Assembly: GCA_013041975.1 (NCBI GenBank)
Contig: JABDQZ010000289.1
Location: forward strand, 1-6,231
Source: Gammaproteobacteria bacterium
GTDB taxonomy: Bacteria; Pseudomonadota; Gammaproteobacteria; Chromatiales; Chromatiaceae
Direction: 5' to 3'
DNA: 6,231 nucleotides
Position 1 is the stretch's first letter; each line of letters begins with the position of its first letter. The notes below the pieces were generated by a model. It did no database searches. It had not been told where the DNA came from and saw only the letters and a program-made list of their open reading frames with translations. A program made the position numbers and the translations under genes. This document shows, one piece after another, positions 1 through 4,771 of this stretch.

Positions 1-198
1 GATATCAAACGGACTGCCTCCCACAATGACCGCGCAGTAATCGTCCAGCTTTAGCTCTTCCGGGATACCGGTTTTTTCAATACGCAAACGATGCACACGG
101 CTTGTATCAATCTGACCATACTTAAGAAATGCTTCAAACTCGTTATCGGAAGTACTGTCTTCCGGACGGAGTTGCAAGATGAGTACTGGTTTGCTCAA
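1..198 (-). CDS. Class I glutamine amidotransferase-like protein, N-terminal 66 codons (partial)
   Basis: The first 66 codons of a gene that runs off the left edge. The peptide opens SKPVLILQLRPED, continues through a region rich in charged residues (EFEAFLKYGQID) and reaches DDYCAVIVGGSPFDI. A beta strand followed by an acidic stretch and a YxAVIVGGxP turn is typical of the start of GMP-synthase-like class I glutamine amidotransferases, which release ammonia from glutamine. The catalytic Cys and the His-Glu pair would lie beyond the window, so activity cannot be judged. The start is a TTG at 196-198. An in-frame TGA lies a short way upstream with no ATG, GTG or other TTG in between, and a purine-rich AGGAAAAGG Shine-Dalgarno sits just before the TTG. 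It lies 75 bp after the small Cys-rich gene, separated by a palindromic repeat, so it may be a separate unit or a read-through tail gene. No functional link to Rnf is evident. The family call rests on remembered sequence resemblance. Confidence 0.72.
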   Translation of the reverse strand, partial: MSKPVLILQLRPEDSTSDNEFEAFLKYGQIDTSRVHRLRIEKTGIPEELKLDDYCAVIVGGSPFDI

Positions 199-200
199 TT

Positions 201-209
201 CCTTTTCCT
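201..209 (-). promoter_or_regulatory. Ribosome binding site deciding the TTG start of the amidotransferase-like gene
   Basis: On the minus strand this reads AGGAAAAGG, two overlapping Shine-Dalgarno-like cores. The upstream AGGA core ends 7 nt before the TTG at 196-198, a normal spacing. It supports the TTG as the real start because no other common start codon lies between it and the upstream in-frame stop. Confidence 0.65.
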
Positions 210-224
210 GAAAAATATCTCTTT

Positions 225-272
225 TGTCATATCAAGCGAAGCGCAAGTTCTTTCGGCAAGCTCAAGATGACA
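225..272. repeat. 48-bp imperfect palindromic intergenic repeat with TGTCAT/ATGACA ends
   Basis: The element begins TGTCAT (225-230) and ends ATGACA (267-272), a perfect 6-bp terminal inverted repeat. Inside, the plus strand carries AAGCGAAGCG near the left end and TTTCGGCAAGCTC near the right. This pattern resembles the dispersed bacterial intergenic repeats of the form GTCATCCTGAGCGAAGCGAAGG...TTCGACAAGCTCAGGATGAC, remembered from many genomes, in a decayed form. It starts one base after the stop codon of the small Cys-rich gene (274-276) and fills most of the only intergenic gap in the window. No T-run follows on either strand, so it is not a typical intrinsic terminator, although the transcript could form a hairpin that protects the 3' end of the rnf message. 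Only one copy lies in this window, so the repeat-family assignment is inference. Confidence 0.55.
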
Positions 273-273
273 G

Positions 274-459
274 CTATGGTTTGTTCTGACAGCTGCTCTT
301 ACCTGAACAACTGCAACTCTTGCCGCAACCGCCGCCTTCTTCCCGAAACACACCCAACTCAGGATGGTGCTTCGCAAAGTGCCTGCCCATCTGTTGAACG
401 AGTAACCAGCCAAGCAACAGTAGCGGTACAGCAGTTATCGCAATTATGTATTTCATCAT
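274..459 (-). CDS. Small membrane-anchored Cys-rich protein, candidate Rnf assembly factor (61 aa)
   Basis: A 61-residue protein with three visible parts. Residues 4-22 form one hydrophobic segment (IIAITAVPLLLLGWLL). A basic, His-rich juxtamembrane stretch follows (R26, H27, K30, H31, H32). The Gly/Ser tail carries four cysteines, C45, C49, C51 and C57, spaced C-x3-C-x-C-x5-C. Positive charge after the segment suggests the tail is cytoplasmic. The start codon (457-459) overlaps the rnfA stop by 4 bp (ATGA), with AGGG at 468-471 giving 8-nt spacing; the adjacent ATG at 454-456 is an alternative. I do not recognise a named family with certainty. By analogy, NqrM (DUF539) is a small membrane protein with conserved cysteines needed to mature the iron centre between NqrD and NqrE, which are homologues of RnfE and RnfA. 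The tail also recalls the FeoB-associated Cys-rich membrane proteins. A role in delivering iron or a cluster to RnfA/RnfE is inference from position and residues. The gene is very likely real: coupled start, clear domain layout and strand continuity. Confidence 0.8.
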   Translation of the reverse strand: MMKYIIAITAVPLLLLGWLLVQQMGRHFAKHHPELGVFREEGGGCGKSCSCSGKSSCQNKP

Positions 460-1037
460 CCACCAAGCCCTGCAAATCCCATAAATGATAACGACAAAAT
501 CCCGCCAAGCATCAAACTCAATGCGGCACCCTGGGTCACACTGGGCATTGTCGACAGTTCCAGCTTTTCACGCAAACCAGCCATCAAGGCAATCGCCAGT
601 GTAAAACCAATACCCGCACCGGATGCATAAACCAGCGACTGGCCAAAATCATATTCCTTGAAGGTTTGAAACAGCGCCACACCAAGAATCGCGCAGTTGG
701 TGGTAATCAATGGCAGGTAAATACCCAGCGAACGAAACAGGGTCGGGCTGTATTTTTTCAGGGTCATTTCAACCAGTTGTACTGAACTGGCAATTATGGC
801 GATATAGGAAATCAGTCGCAAAAACTCGATATCCAGCGCCACCAGCACCAGGTTAACCCCATAGGCACTTAGCGAGCTCACCAGCATAACGAACATGGTT
901 GCCAGTCCCATTGGGATCGCCGTATTCAACTTACCCGAAACACCAAGGAAAGGACACAGCCCCAGAAACATCGCCAATACAAAGTTATTGGCAAGAATGG
1001 TGTTAATAAAGATAAACGTGAGGGAATCAGGCGACAT
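456..1037 (-). CDS. rnfA: Electron transport complex subunit RnfA
   Basis: Integral membrane subunit of the Rnf complex, homologous to NqrE. The product has 193 residues from this start, the same length as E. coli RsxA, and is almost wholly hydrophobic with about six membrane segments. The family motifs are present: NNFVLAMFLGLCPFLGVSGK at residues 17-36 with C28, and ITTNCAILGVALF at 111-123 with C115. In the Rnf/Nqr family these two cysteines, with the matching pair in RnfE, ligate an Fe-S centre in the middle of the membrane. A longer frame reaches an ATG at 1091, but the 18 extra residues are polar, lie inside rnfE and have no family counterpart. The ATG at 1035-1037 has a strong AGGAGGG Shine-Dalgarno and gives the expected length. 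It overlaps the end of rnfE by 11 bp, and its stop overlaps the start of the small Cys-rich gene by 4 bp. Confidence 0.97.
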   Translation of the reverse strand: MSPDSLTFIFINTILANNFVLAMFLGLCPFLGVSGKLNTAIPMGLATMFVMLVSSLSAYGVNLVLVALDIEFLRLISYIAIIASSVQLVEMTLKKYSPTLFRSLGIYLPLITTNCAILGVALFQTFKEYDFGQSLVYASGAGIGFTLAIALMAGLREKLELSTMPSVTQGAALSLMLGGILSLSFMGFAGLGG

Positions 1038-1683
1038 TGGCTCGTCCCTCCTGTTCTTCATCTTTAGCTTGTCTTTGCTTGATCCAGTCAAACAGTAACA
1101 ACCAGCCTCCCAGTACCAGGAAGCCCCCCGGAGGAAGAATCATCACCACCCAGGGCTGGAAGTTCTCACCAAACAGATCGATGCCAAAGATAGCACCAGC
1201 GCCAAGGACTTCTCTAACGACACCCAGGCATAACAAGGCAAAGGTAAAACCAATCCCCATCCCCAGCGCATTTACAATAGATTTGAGCGGTTTGTTTTTG
1301 GAAGAAAAGGCCTCTGCCCTGCCAAGAATCATGCAGTTGGCCACGATCAACTGGATAAAGGCGCCGAGTGCATTGTAAAGATCCAGCGAGATAGCCTGAA
1401 TCACATAATCAATAATGGTGACGAAGGTGGCAATGATAATAATGTAAGTCGCTATCCTCACCTGCTTGGGGATGAAATCACTGAGCAGCGAAACGAGTAT
1501 GGTTGAAGCCAGCAAAACAAACATCGTTGCCAGTCCCATCGCCAGCGCATTGATCGCTGAGTTGGTCACCGCCAGCACCGGGCACATACCCAGCAACATG
1601 ACAAACACCGGGTTGTTTACCCACAGACCTTCCGAGAAGGTTTCCCAGGTGATGGCATCCTTGTTTTTATTAATTTGCGTCAT
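1027..1683 (-). CDS. rnfE: Electron transport complex subunit RnfE
   Basis: Integral membrane subunit of Rnf, paralogous to RnfA and homologous to NqrD. The product has 218 residues with about six hydrophobic segments. Conserved motifs are NNPVFVMLLGMCPVLAVTN at residues 23-41 with C34, and LIVANCMILGRAEAF at 112-126 with C117. These complete the four-cysteine set with RnfA C28 and C115 for the intramembrane Fe-S centre. Other family hallmarks are ALGMGIGFTFAL (139-150), REVLGAG (157-163) and the C-terminal PPGGFLVLG stretch (184-192). The frame extends to an ATG at 1710, but those nine extra residues lie inside rnfG. The ATG at 1681-1683 (MTQINKNKD) has an AGAGG site 6 nt upstream and matches the usual family N-terminus. 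It overlaps rnfG by 14 bp and rnfA by 11 bp. The two proteins pack head to tail in related structures, so tight coupling with rnfA is expected. Confidence 0.96.
   Translation of the reverse strand: MTQINKNKDAITWETFSEGLWVNNPVFVMLLGMCPVLAVTNSAINALAMGLATMFVLLASTILVSLLSDFIPKQVRIATYIIIIATFVTIIDYVIQAISLDLYNALGAFIQLIVANCMILGRAEAFSSKNKPLKSIVNALGMGIGFTFALLCLGVVREVLGAGAIFGIDLFGENFQPWVVMILPPGGFLVLGGWLLLFDWIKQRQAKDEEQEGRANVA
1046..1052 (-). promoter_or_regulatory. Strong Shine-Dalgarno of rnfA (AGGAGGG)
   Basis: The minus strand reads AGGAGGG followed by 8 nt and then the ATG at 1035-1037. It is the best ribosome binding site in the window and lies inside the 3' end of rnfE. It selects the 193-codon start over the longer upstream ATG at 1091. 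Confidence 0.85.
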
Positions 1684-2368
1684 GTATAACCTCTGACTGC
1701 TCCAGCACATGCAACTGCGTTAATACCTGCGGCATTAAACGCTGTGCTGATTCATTAAGCGCCTTACCCACGGCGACAGAAGAAATCGTTGCCCCGGAAA
1801 TGGCGTCAATTTCCCAGTCGTGCTGCCTGGTTCCCGCTTTAACGGTTACGATTTCATTGGCCAGTGACCGGTTAGCGATATCCACTTTGGCATCCAGTGC
1901 ATCAAAGTTTGCCTGGAAGTTGTTATCGGTGATGATCTTGTCGCCAAGACCCGGGGTTTCAGCCATTTTCAAAACCTTGATCCCACGGATACATTCACAG
2001 GAAGGCTCATAGCCGTACAGCAGGTAGATCATACCGGCGTATCCCTGTGCAGCGGCTTTTGCCGCGACCCCCAGCAGCTTGCCCTCGGCATTGTATCCGG
2101 CGTAGATACTGTCACTGTCCTGATTTTGTTTTTCAGTGACCAGTTTTCCATCTTCAAGATAAAACTCTTTATGCGTTGTGGCTCCCGGTATCACTTTAAC
2201 CACGGCTTTTTCAATCGCAATACGCTGGTTCTCGGCGATAACCGGCGCTGTCAGTTGTGCCACCAGCACCACCAGAAAGCCTGACAACATGGCAATACCG
2301 GTTAACACCAGTATCATTCTTGTAGTGGGCGAGTCAGGCTGCTGCATCGACTGTTGCGCACTGCTCAT
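1670..2368 (-). CDS. rnfG: Electron transport complex subunit RnfG (covalent FMN protein)
   Basis: A 232-residue subunit homologous to NqrC. One N-terminal membrane anchor (about residues 18-43) is followed by a periplasmic FMN-binding domain. The flavinylation motif is DAISGATISS (188-197). The Thr of SGAT, T194, is the expected residue for phosphoester-linked FMN added by ApbE; no apbE lies in this window. The family motif ETPGLGDKI is at 137-145, and QGYAGMIYLL at 108-117 is also typical. Odd point: CEC at 124-126 (EPSCECIRGIKVL) sits just before the ETPGLG motif, where I do not recall cysteines as a general family feature. The start overlaps the rnfD stop as ATGA and has AGAAGGA 6 nt upstream. 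Its 3' end overlaps rnfE by 14 bp. In the complex it relays electrons between the RnfA/E cluster and the RnfD flavin. Confidence 0.96.
   Translation of the reverse strand: MSSAQQSMQQPDSPTTRMILVLTGIAMLSGFLVVLVAQLTAPVIAENQRIAIEKAVVKVIPGATTHKEFYLEDGKLVTEKQNQDSDSIYAGYNAEGKLLGVAAKAAAQGYAGMIYLLYGYEPSCECIRGIKVLKMAETPGLGDKIITDNNFQANFDALDAKVDIANRSLANEIVTVKAGTRQHDWEIDAISGATISSVAVGKALNESAQRLMPQVLTQLHVLEQSEVIHDAN
1690..1694 (-). promoter_or_regulatory. Shine-Dalgarno of rnfE (AGAGG)
   Basis: The minus strand reads AGAGG, then 6 nt (TTATAC), then the ATG at 1681-1683. It lies inside the 3' end of rnfG and favours the 218-codon start over the ATG at 1710. Confidence 0.7.
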
Positions 2369-3411
2369 GATGATTCCTTCTGCGATTTATCTTCGCCAAA
2401 CACACGTGGTTGTGTCAGCTGGTCAATCAATGGCGTGGCGGCATTGCCCAGCAAAATGGCATACATCACACCCTCGTTCAGACCGCCATACACGCGAATA
2501 ATGACCGTGATAAAACCGATCAAGACACCATAGAAAACGGCGCCTCTAGGTGTCACAGGTGATCCCACCATATCGGTTGCCATAAACCAGGCACCCAGCA
2601 TCAAGCCACCGGAGAACAACATGAACAGGCCATCAGGGTTTTCTGCATTAAGCAGCTGCAACAGTTCTGCCGTGATAAACGTACCTGCCATGACAGCTAC
2701 CGGAATACGCCAGTCGAGCATTTTCCTGAATGCCAGATACAGGCCACAAACCAGAATAATGATGGCCGAGGTTTCCCCTGCCGAACCGGCGGTCATGCCT
2801 GTCAACAGATCCACAAGCGGGGTAGTAATGCCATCAAACTTCTGTAAAGCCAATGGCGTAGCGCCACTGAAAGCATCAACGGCAACCTGGTTGTTAAACT
2901 CCCCCACCTCTTGCGGGATCATGAACGGTGCTGTCAGTGTTGATGGAATCAGCGTGGTAAAGCGTCCGTCAAACAAGGCCGGTGTCCAGGTAGTAATCGC
3001 CACGGGAAAAGCGGCTTGCACAAAAGCCCTGCCAAGCAATGCCGGGTTGAAGACATTCATACCCAGGCCGCCGAACATGACTTTTCCCATTCCTATGGCG
3101 ACAAAACCTGCCACTGCCCCCATCCACAACGGGAAGCTGGGAGGCAGGGTCAGATAAAGCAAAATACCGGTAATCGCCGCAGACCAGTCACCCAGTGTAT
3201 TTTCAGCCTTGAAATTAAGCAGACGCTCGGTCAGTAAACAGGTAGCCAGCACGGTGATCAACAGCAGCAAGGCACTGATGCCAAACAACCAGATACTCCA
3301 TGCGGCCATCGGCAGGGATGCAAACACCACGTTACGCATGATAGTGATGACATCATGTGGTGCATGCACATGCGGCGTAGTACGCAGTTCAATATTGGTT
3401 TTATTATTCAT
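2365..3411 (-). CDS. rnfD: Electron transport complex subunit RnfD (covalent FMN membrane protein)
   Basis: A 348-residue integral membrane subunit, homologous to NqrB. A short polar N-terminus containing TTPHVHAPHD (11-20) is followed by many hydrophobic segments. The flavinylation motif DAFSGATPL (179-187) places covalent FMN on T185. Other family blocks are GGLGMNVFNPALLGRAF (114-130) and ATDMVGSPVTPRG (278-290), followed by YGVLIGF and the final membrane segments around GGLNEGVMYAILLGNA (309-324). The length fits the family. The start (ATG at 3409-3411) overlaps rnfC by 8 bp. No good ribosome binding site sits at normal spacing (AGG at 3424-3426 is about 12 nt away), so translation probably depends on ribosomes finishing rnfC. 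It ends in a 4-bp ATGA overlap with rnfG. RnfD probably forms part of the ion path and the flavin relay. Confidence 0.97.
   Translation of the reverse strand: MNNKTNIELRTTPHVHAPHDVITIMRNVVFASLPMAAWSIWLFGISALLLLITVLATCLLTERLLNFKAENTLGDWSAAITGILLYLTLPPSFPLWMGAVAGFVAIGMGKVMFGGLGMNVFNPALLGRAFVQAAFPVAITTWTPALFDGRFTTLIPSTLTAPFMIPQEVGEFNNQVAVDAFSGATPLALQKFDGITTPLVDLLTGMTAGSAGETSAIIILVCGLYLAFRKMLDWRIPVAVMAGTFITAELLQLLNAENPDGLFMLFSGGLMLGAWFMATDMVGSPVTPRGAVFYGVLIGFITVIIRVYGGLNEGVMYAILLGNAATPLIDQLTQPRVFGEDKSQKESS
2375..2381 (-). promoter_or_regulatory. Shine-Dalgarno of rnfG (AGAAGGA)
   Basis: The minus strand reads AGAAGGA, then 6 nt, then the ATG at 2366-2368, whose first bases also form the rnfD stop (ATGA). 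It is a strong site inside the last codons of rnfD, so rnfG can initiate on its own as well as by coupling. Confidence 0.7.
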
Positions 3412-4762
3412 TCTTTAATGCAACCTGCTCGCGATTGTACGCCTTGGCAACTCGAAATTGTTGTACCAGGGGAATATTGGAAGGACAGACATACGAACAG
3501 CAACCGCATTCGAAGCAGTCATTCAAATGATAATCTTCTGCCATTAATGCAAACTGGCGTTTACCTGCCAGTTGGCCCAGTTGTGACGGATTAAGGTGCA
3601 TCGGGCAGGCATCCAGGCACTGACCGCATTTAATACAGGGCCAGATACGGCGCGTTTCTTTCAATACTTCTGCTTCATTTAAAATCAGCAGGCCTGATGA
3701 ACCCTTGGTAATCGGTGTTTCCAGGTCTGATACGGAAGGCCCCATCATGGGCCCGCCCAGCACAAAATTATTCCTGCCTCCACGGTAACCGACCTGGTCC
3801 AGAACAAAACCAATAGGTGTACCCAGTGGGATAATATAGTTACCCGGTTTATCAATACCGGGGCCGGTGACGGTCACCACACGCTCGGTCATACCCTCGC
3901 CTCTTGGCAACAGTTTTCCTATGGCTGACACAGTTCCCACATTATTAACCACTGCACCGATATCCAGCGGTATTTTTCCAGCGGGAACCTCTTTGCCCAA
4001 CAAGGACTTGAGCAGCATTTTTTCCGAACCTTGCGGATACTTGGTTTCAACTGCTACGACAGTAATATTGGAACCTTGCGGAATATGCTCACGCAGTTTT
4101 TCCACTGCGTTCATCTTGTTATCTTCAATACCAATCACGGCTGTTGTCAATTGTGCCGCACGCATGACGAAGCTTATGCCACGCATCAGGTCTTCGGGGT
4201 ATTCCAGCATGGTACGGTGATCGCAACTTAAATAGGGCTCACACTCACAACCATTGATTACCAGCGTATCCACTGTTTTGTCATCGGGAATAGTGACCTT
4301 GGCATGTGAAGGGAATGCGGCCCCACCCAGGCCAACCATACCCATGTCCTGAATCGCCTGGCGCAACTGGGCTGCACCCATGTTGTCAATGTCATACTCA
4401 TGGCGCCACTGCACTTGCTGGGTATCACCTTCATAAACATCCAGCACAATGGACATGAACTGTTCGCCTCGTGCCGTCGACATCGGACGGATGGCTTTTA
4501 CACGGCCCGTAGCCGGTGCATGAAGAGGCACAGAAACAAAACCATCTGCTTCGGCAATCGGCTCCCCACGCACCACTTCCTGTCCCTTGCGTACGATCGC
4601 TTTGGCAGGCTTGCCGATATGCTGATTTAACGGCAATATCAAATGATCAGGAAAAGGCAAACGCCTGATCTTTTTGGCAGACGTAATTTCCTTGTTGGTC
4701 GGTGGATGCACTCCATGACTAAAGGTGCCTTTGCTGAAAAAGTTTAATAAACCCATCTTCAT
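3404..4762 (-). CDS. rnfC: Electron transport complex subunit RnfC (NADH/FMN and 2x[4Fe-4S] subunit)
   Basis: A 452-residue peripheral cytoplasmic subunit that exchanges electrons with NAD(H). The N-terminus has the family GVHPP motif (17-21). A lipoyl-like barrel region follows, with IGKPAKAIVRKGQEVVRGEP (49-68) and HAPATGRV (81-88). The NADH/FMN core includes GLGGAAFPSHAK (144-155) and NGCECEPYLSCDHRT (170-184). An SLBB-type region comes next. The C-terminus has two classic 4Fe-4S motifs: C376, C379, C382, C386-P and C416, C419, C422, C426-P. These clusters separate RnfC from NqrA, so this is Rnf and not Nqr. It lacks the long Ala/Lys-rich tail of E. coli RsxC (about 740 residues) and is the short form. 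The start is 9 bp after the PFOR stop; ATG at 4760-4762 and ATG at 4754-4756 are both possible. Neither has a clear Shine-Dalgarno, which suggests re-initiation after PFOR translation. The stop overlaps rnfD by 8 bp. Confidence 0.97.
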   Translation of the reverse strand: MKMGLLNFFSKGTFSHGVHPPTNKEITSAKKIRRLPFPDHLILPLNQHIGKPAKAIVRKGQEVVRGEPIAEADGFVSVPLHAPATGRVKAIRPMSTARGEQFMSIVLDVYEGDTQQVQWRHEYDIDNMGAAQLRQAIQDMGMVGLGGAAFPSHAKVTIPDDKTVDTLVINGCECEPYLSCDHRTMLEYPEDLMRGISFVMRAAQLTTAVIGIEDNKMNAVEKLREHIPQGSNITVVAVETKYPQGSEKMLLKSLLGKEVPAGKIPLDIGAVVNNVGTVSAIGKLLPRGEGMTERVVTVTGPGIDKPGNYIIPLGTPIGFVLDQVGYRGGRNNFVLGGPMMGPSVSDLETPITKGSSGLLILNEAEVLKETRRIWPCIKCGQCLDACPMHLNPSQLGQLAGKRQFALMAEDYHLNDCFECGCCSYVCPSNIPLVQQFRVAKAYNREQVALKNE

Positions 4763-4771
4763 TCAGGCCGT

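Noticed and set aside
225..272. Intrinsic terminator after the rnf operon
   Set aside because: The palindrome has only a 6-bp perfect outer stem, a weak interior and no T-run on either strand, so it was kept as a repeat and not called a terminator.
199..273. A promoter for the amidotransferase-like gene in the 75-bp gap
   Set aside because: Possible -35 and -10 hexamers on the minus strand (for example TTGATA and TATTTT) are only about 12 nt apart. No pair with 16-18 nt spacing is convincing.
195..413. 72-codon minus-strand frame overlapping the small Cys-rich gene and ending at the amidotransferase start
   Set aside because: It is out of frame with the small gene, runs through the palindromic repeat and lacks a plausible binding site. 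The 61-residue frame has the coupled start and a sensible membrane-plus-Cys layout.
1038..1091. N-terminal extension of rnfA to an upstream ATG
   Set aside because: The 18 added residues are polar, lie within rnfE, and would put the AGGAGGG site inside the gene. The shorter start gives exactly 193 residues, the family length.
1684..1710. N-terminal extension of rnfE to an upstream ATG
   Set aside because: The nine added residues have no family match and lie inside rnfG. The downstream ATG has a properly spaced AGAGG site.
2621..3157. 178-codon open frame on the plus strand
   Set aside because: It lies entirely antisense to rnfD, whose protein motifs are unmistakable. Its translation shows no coherent domain and it has no gene context on that strand.
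456..4762. The cluster as a Na+-translocating NADH:quinone reductase (Nqr)
   Set aside because: RnfC carries two CxxCxxCxxxCP clusters, which NqrA lacks, there is no NqrF, and the gene order C-D-G-E-A is that of Rnf.
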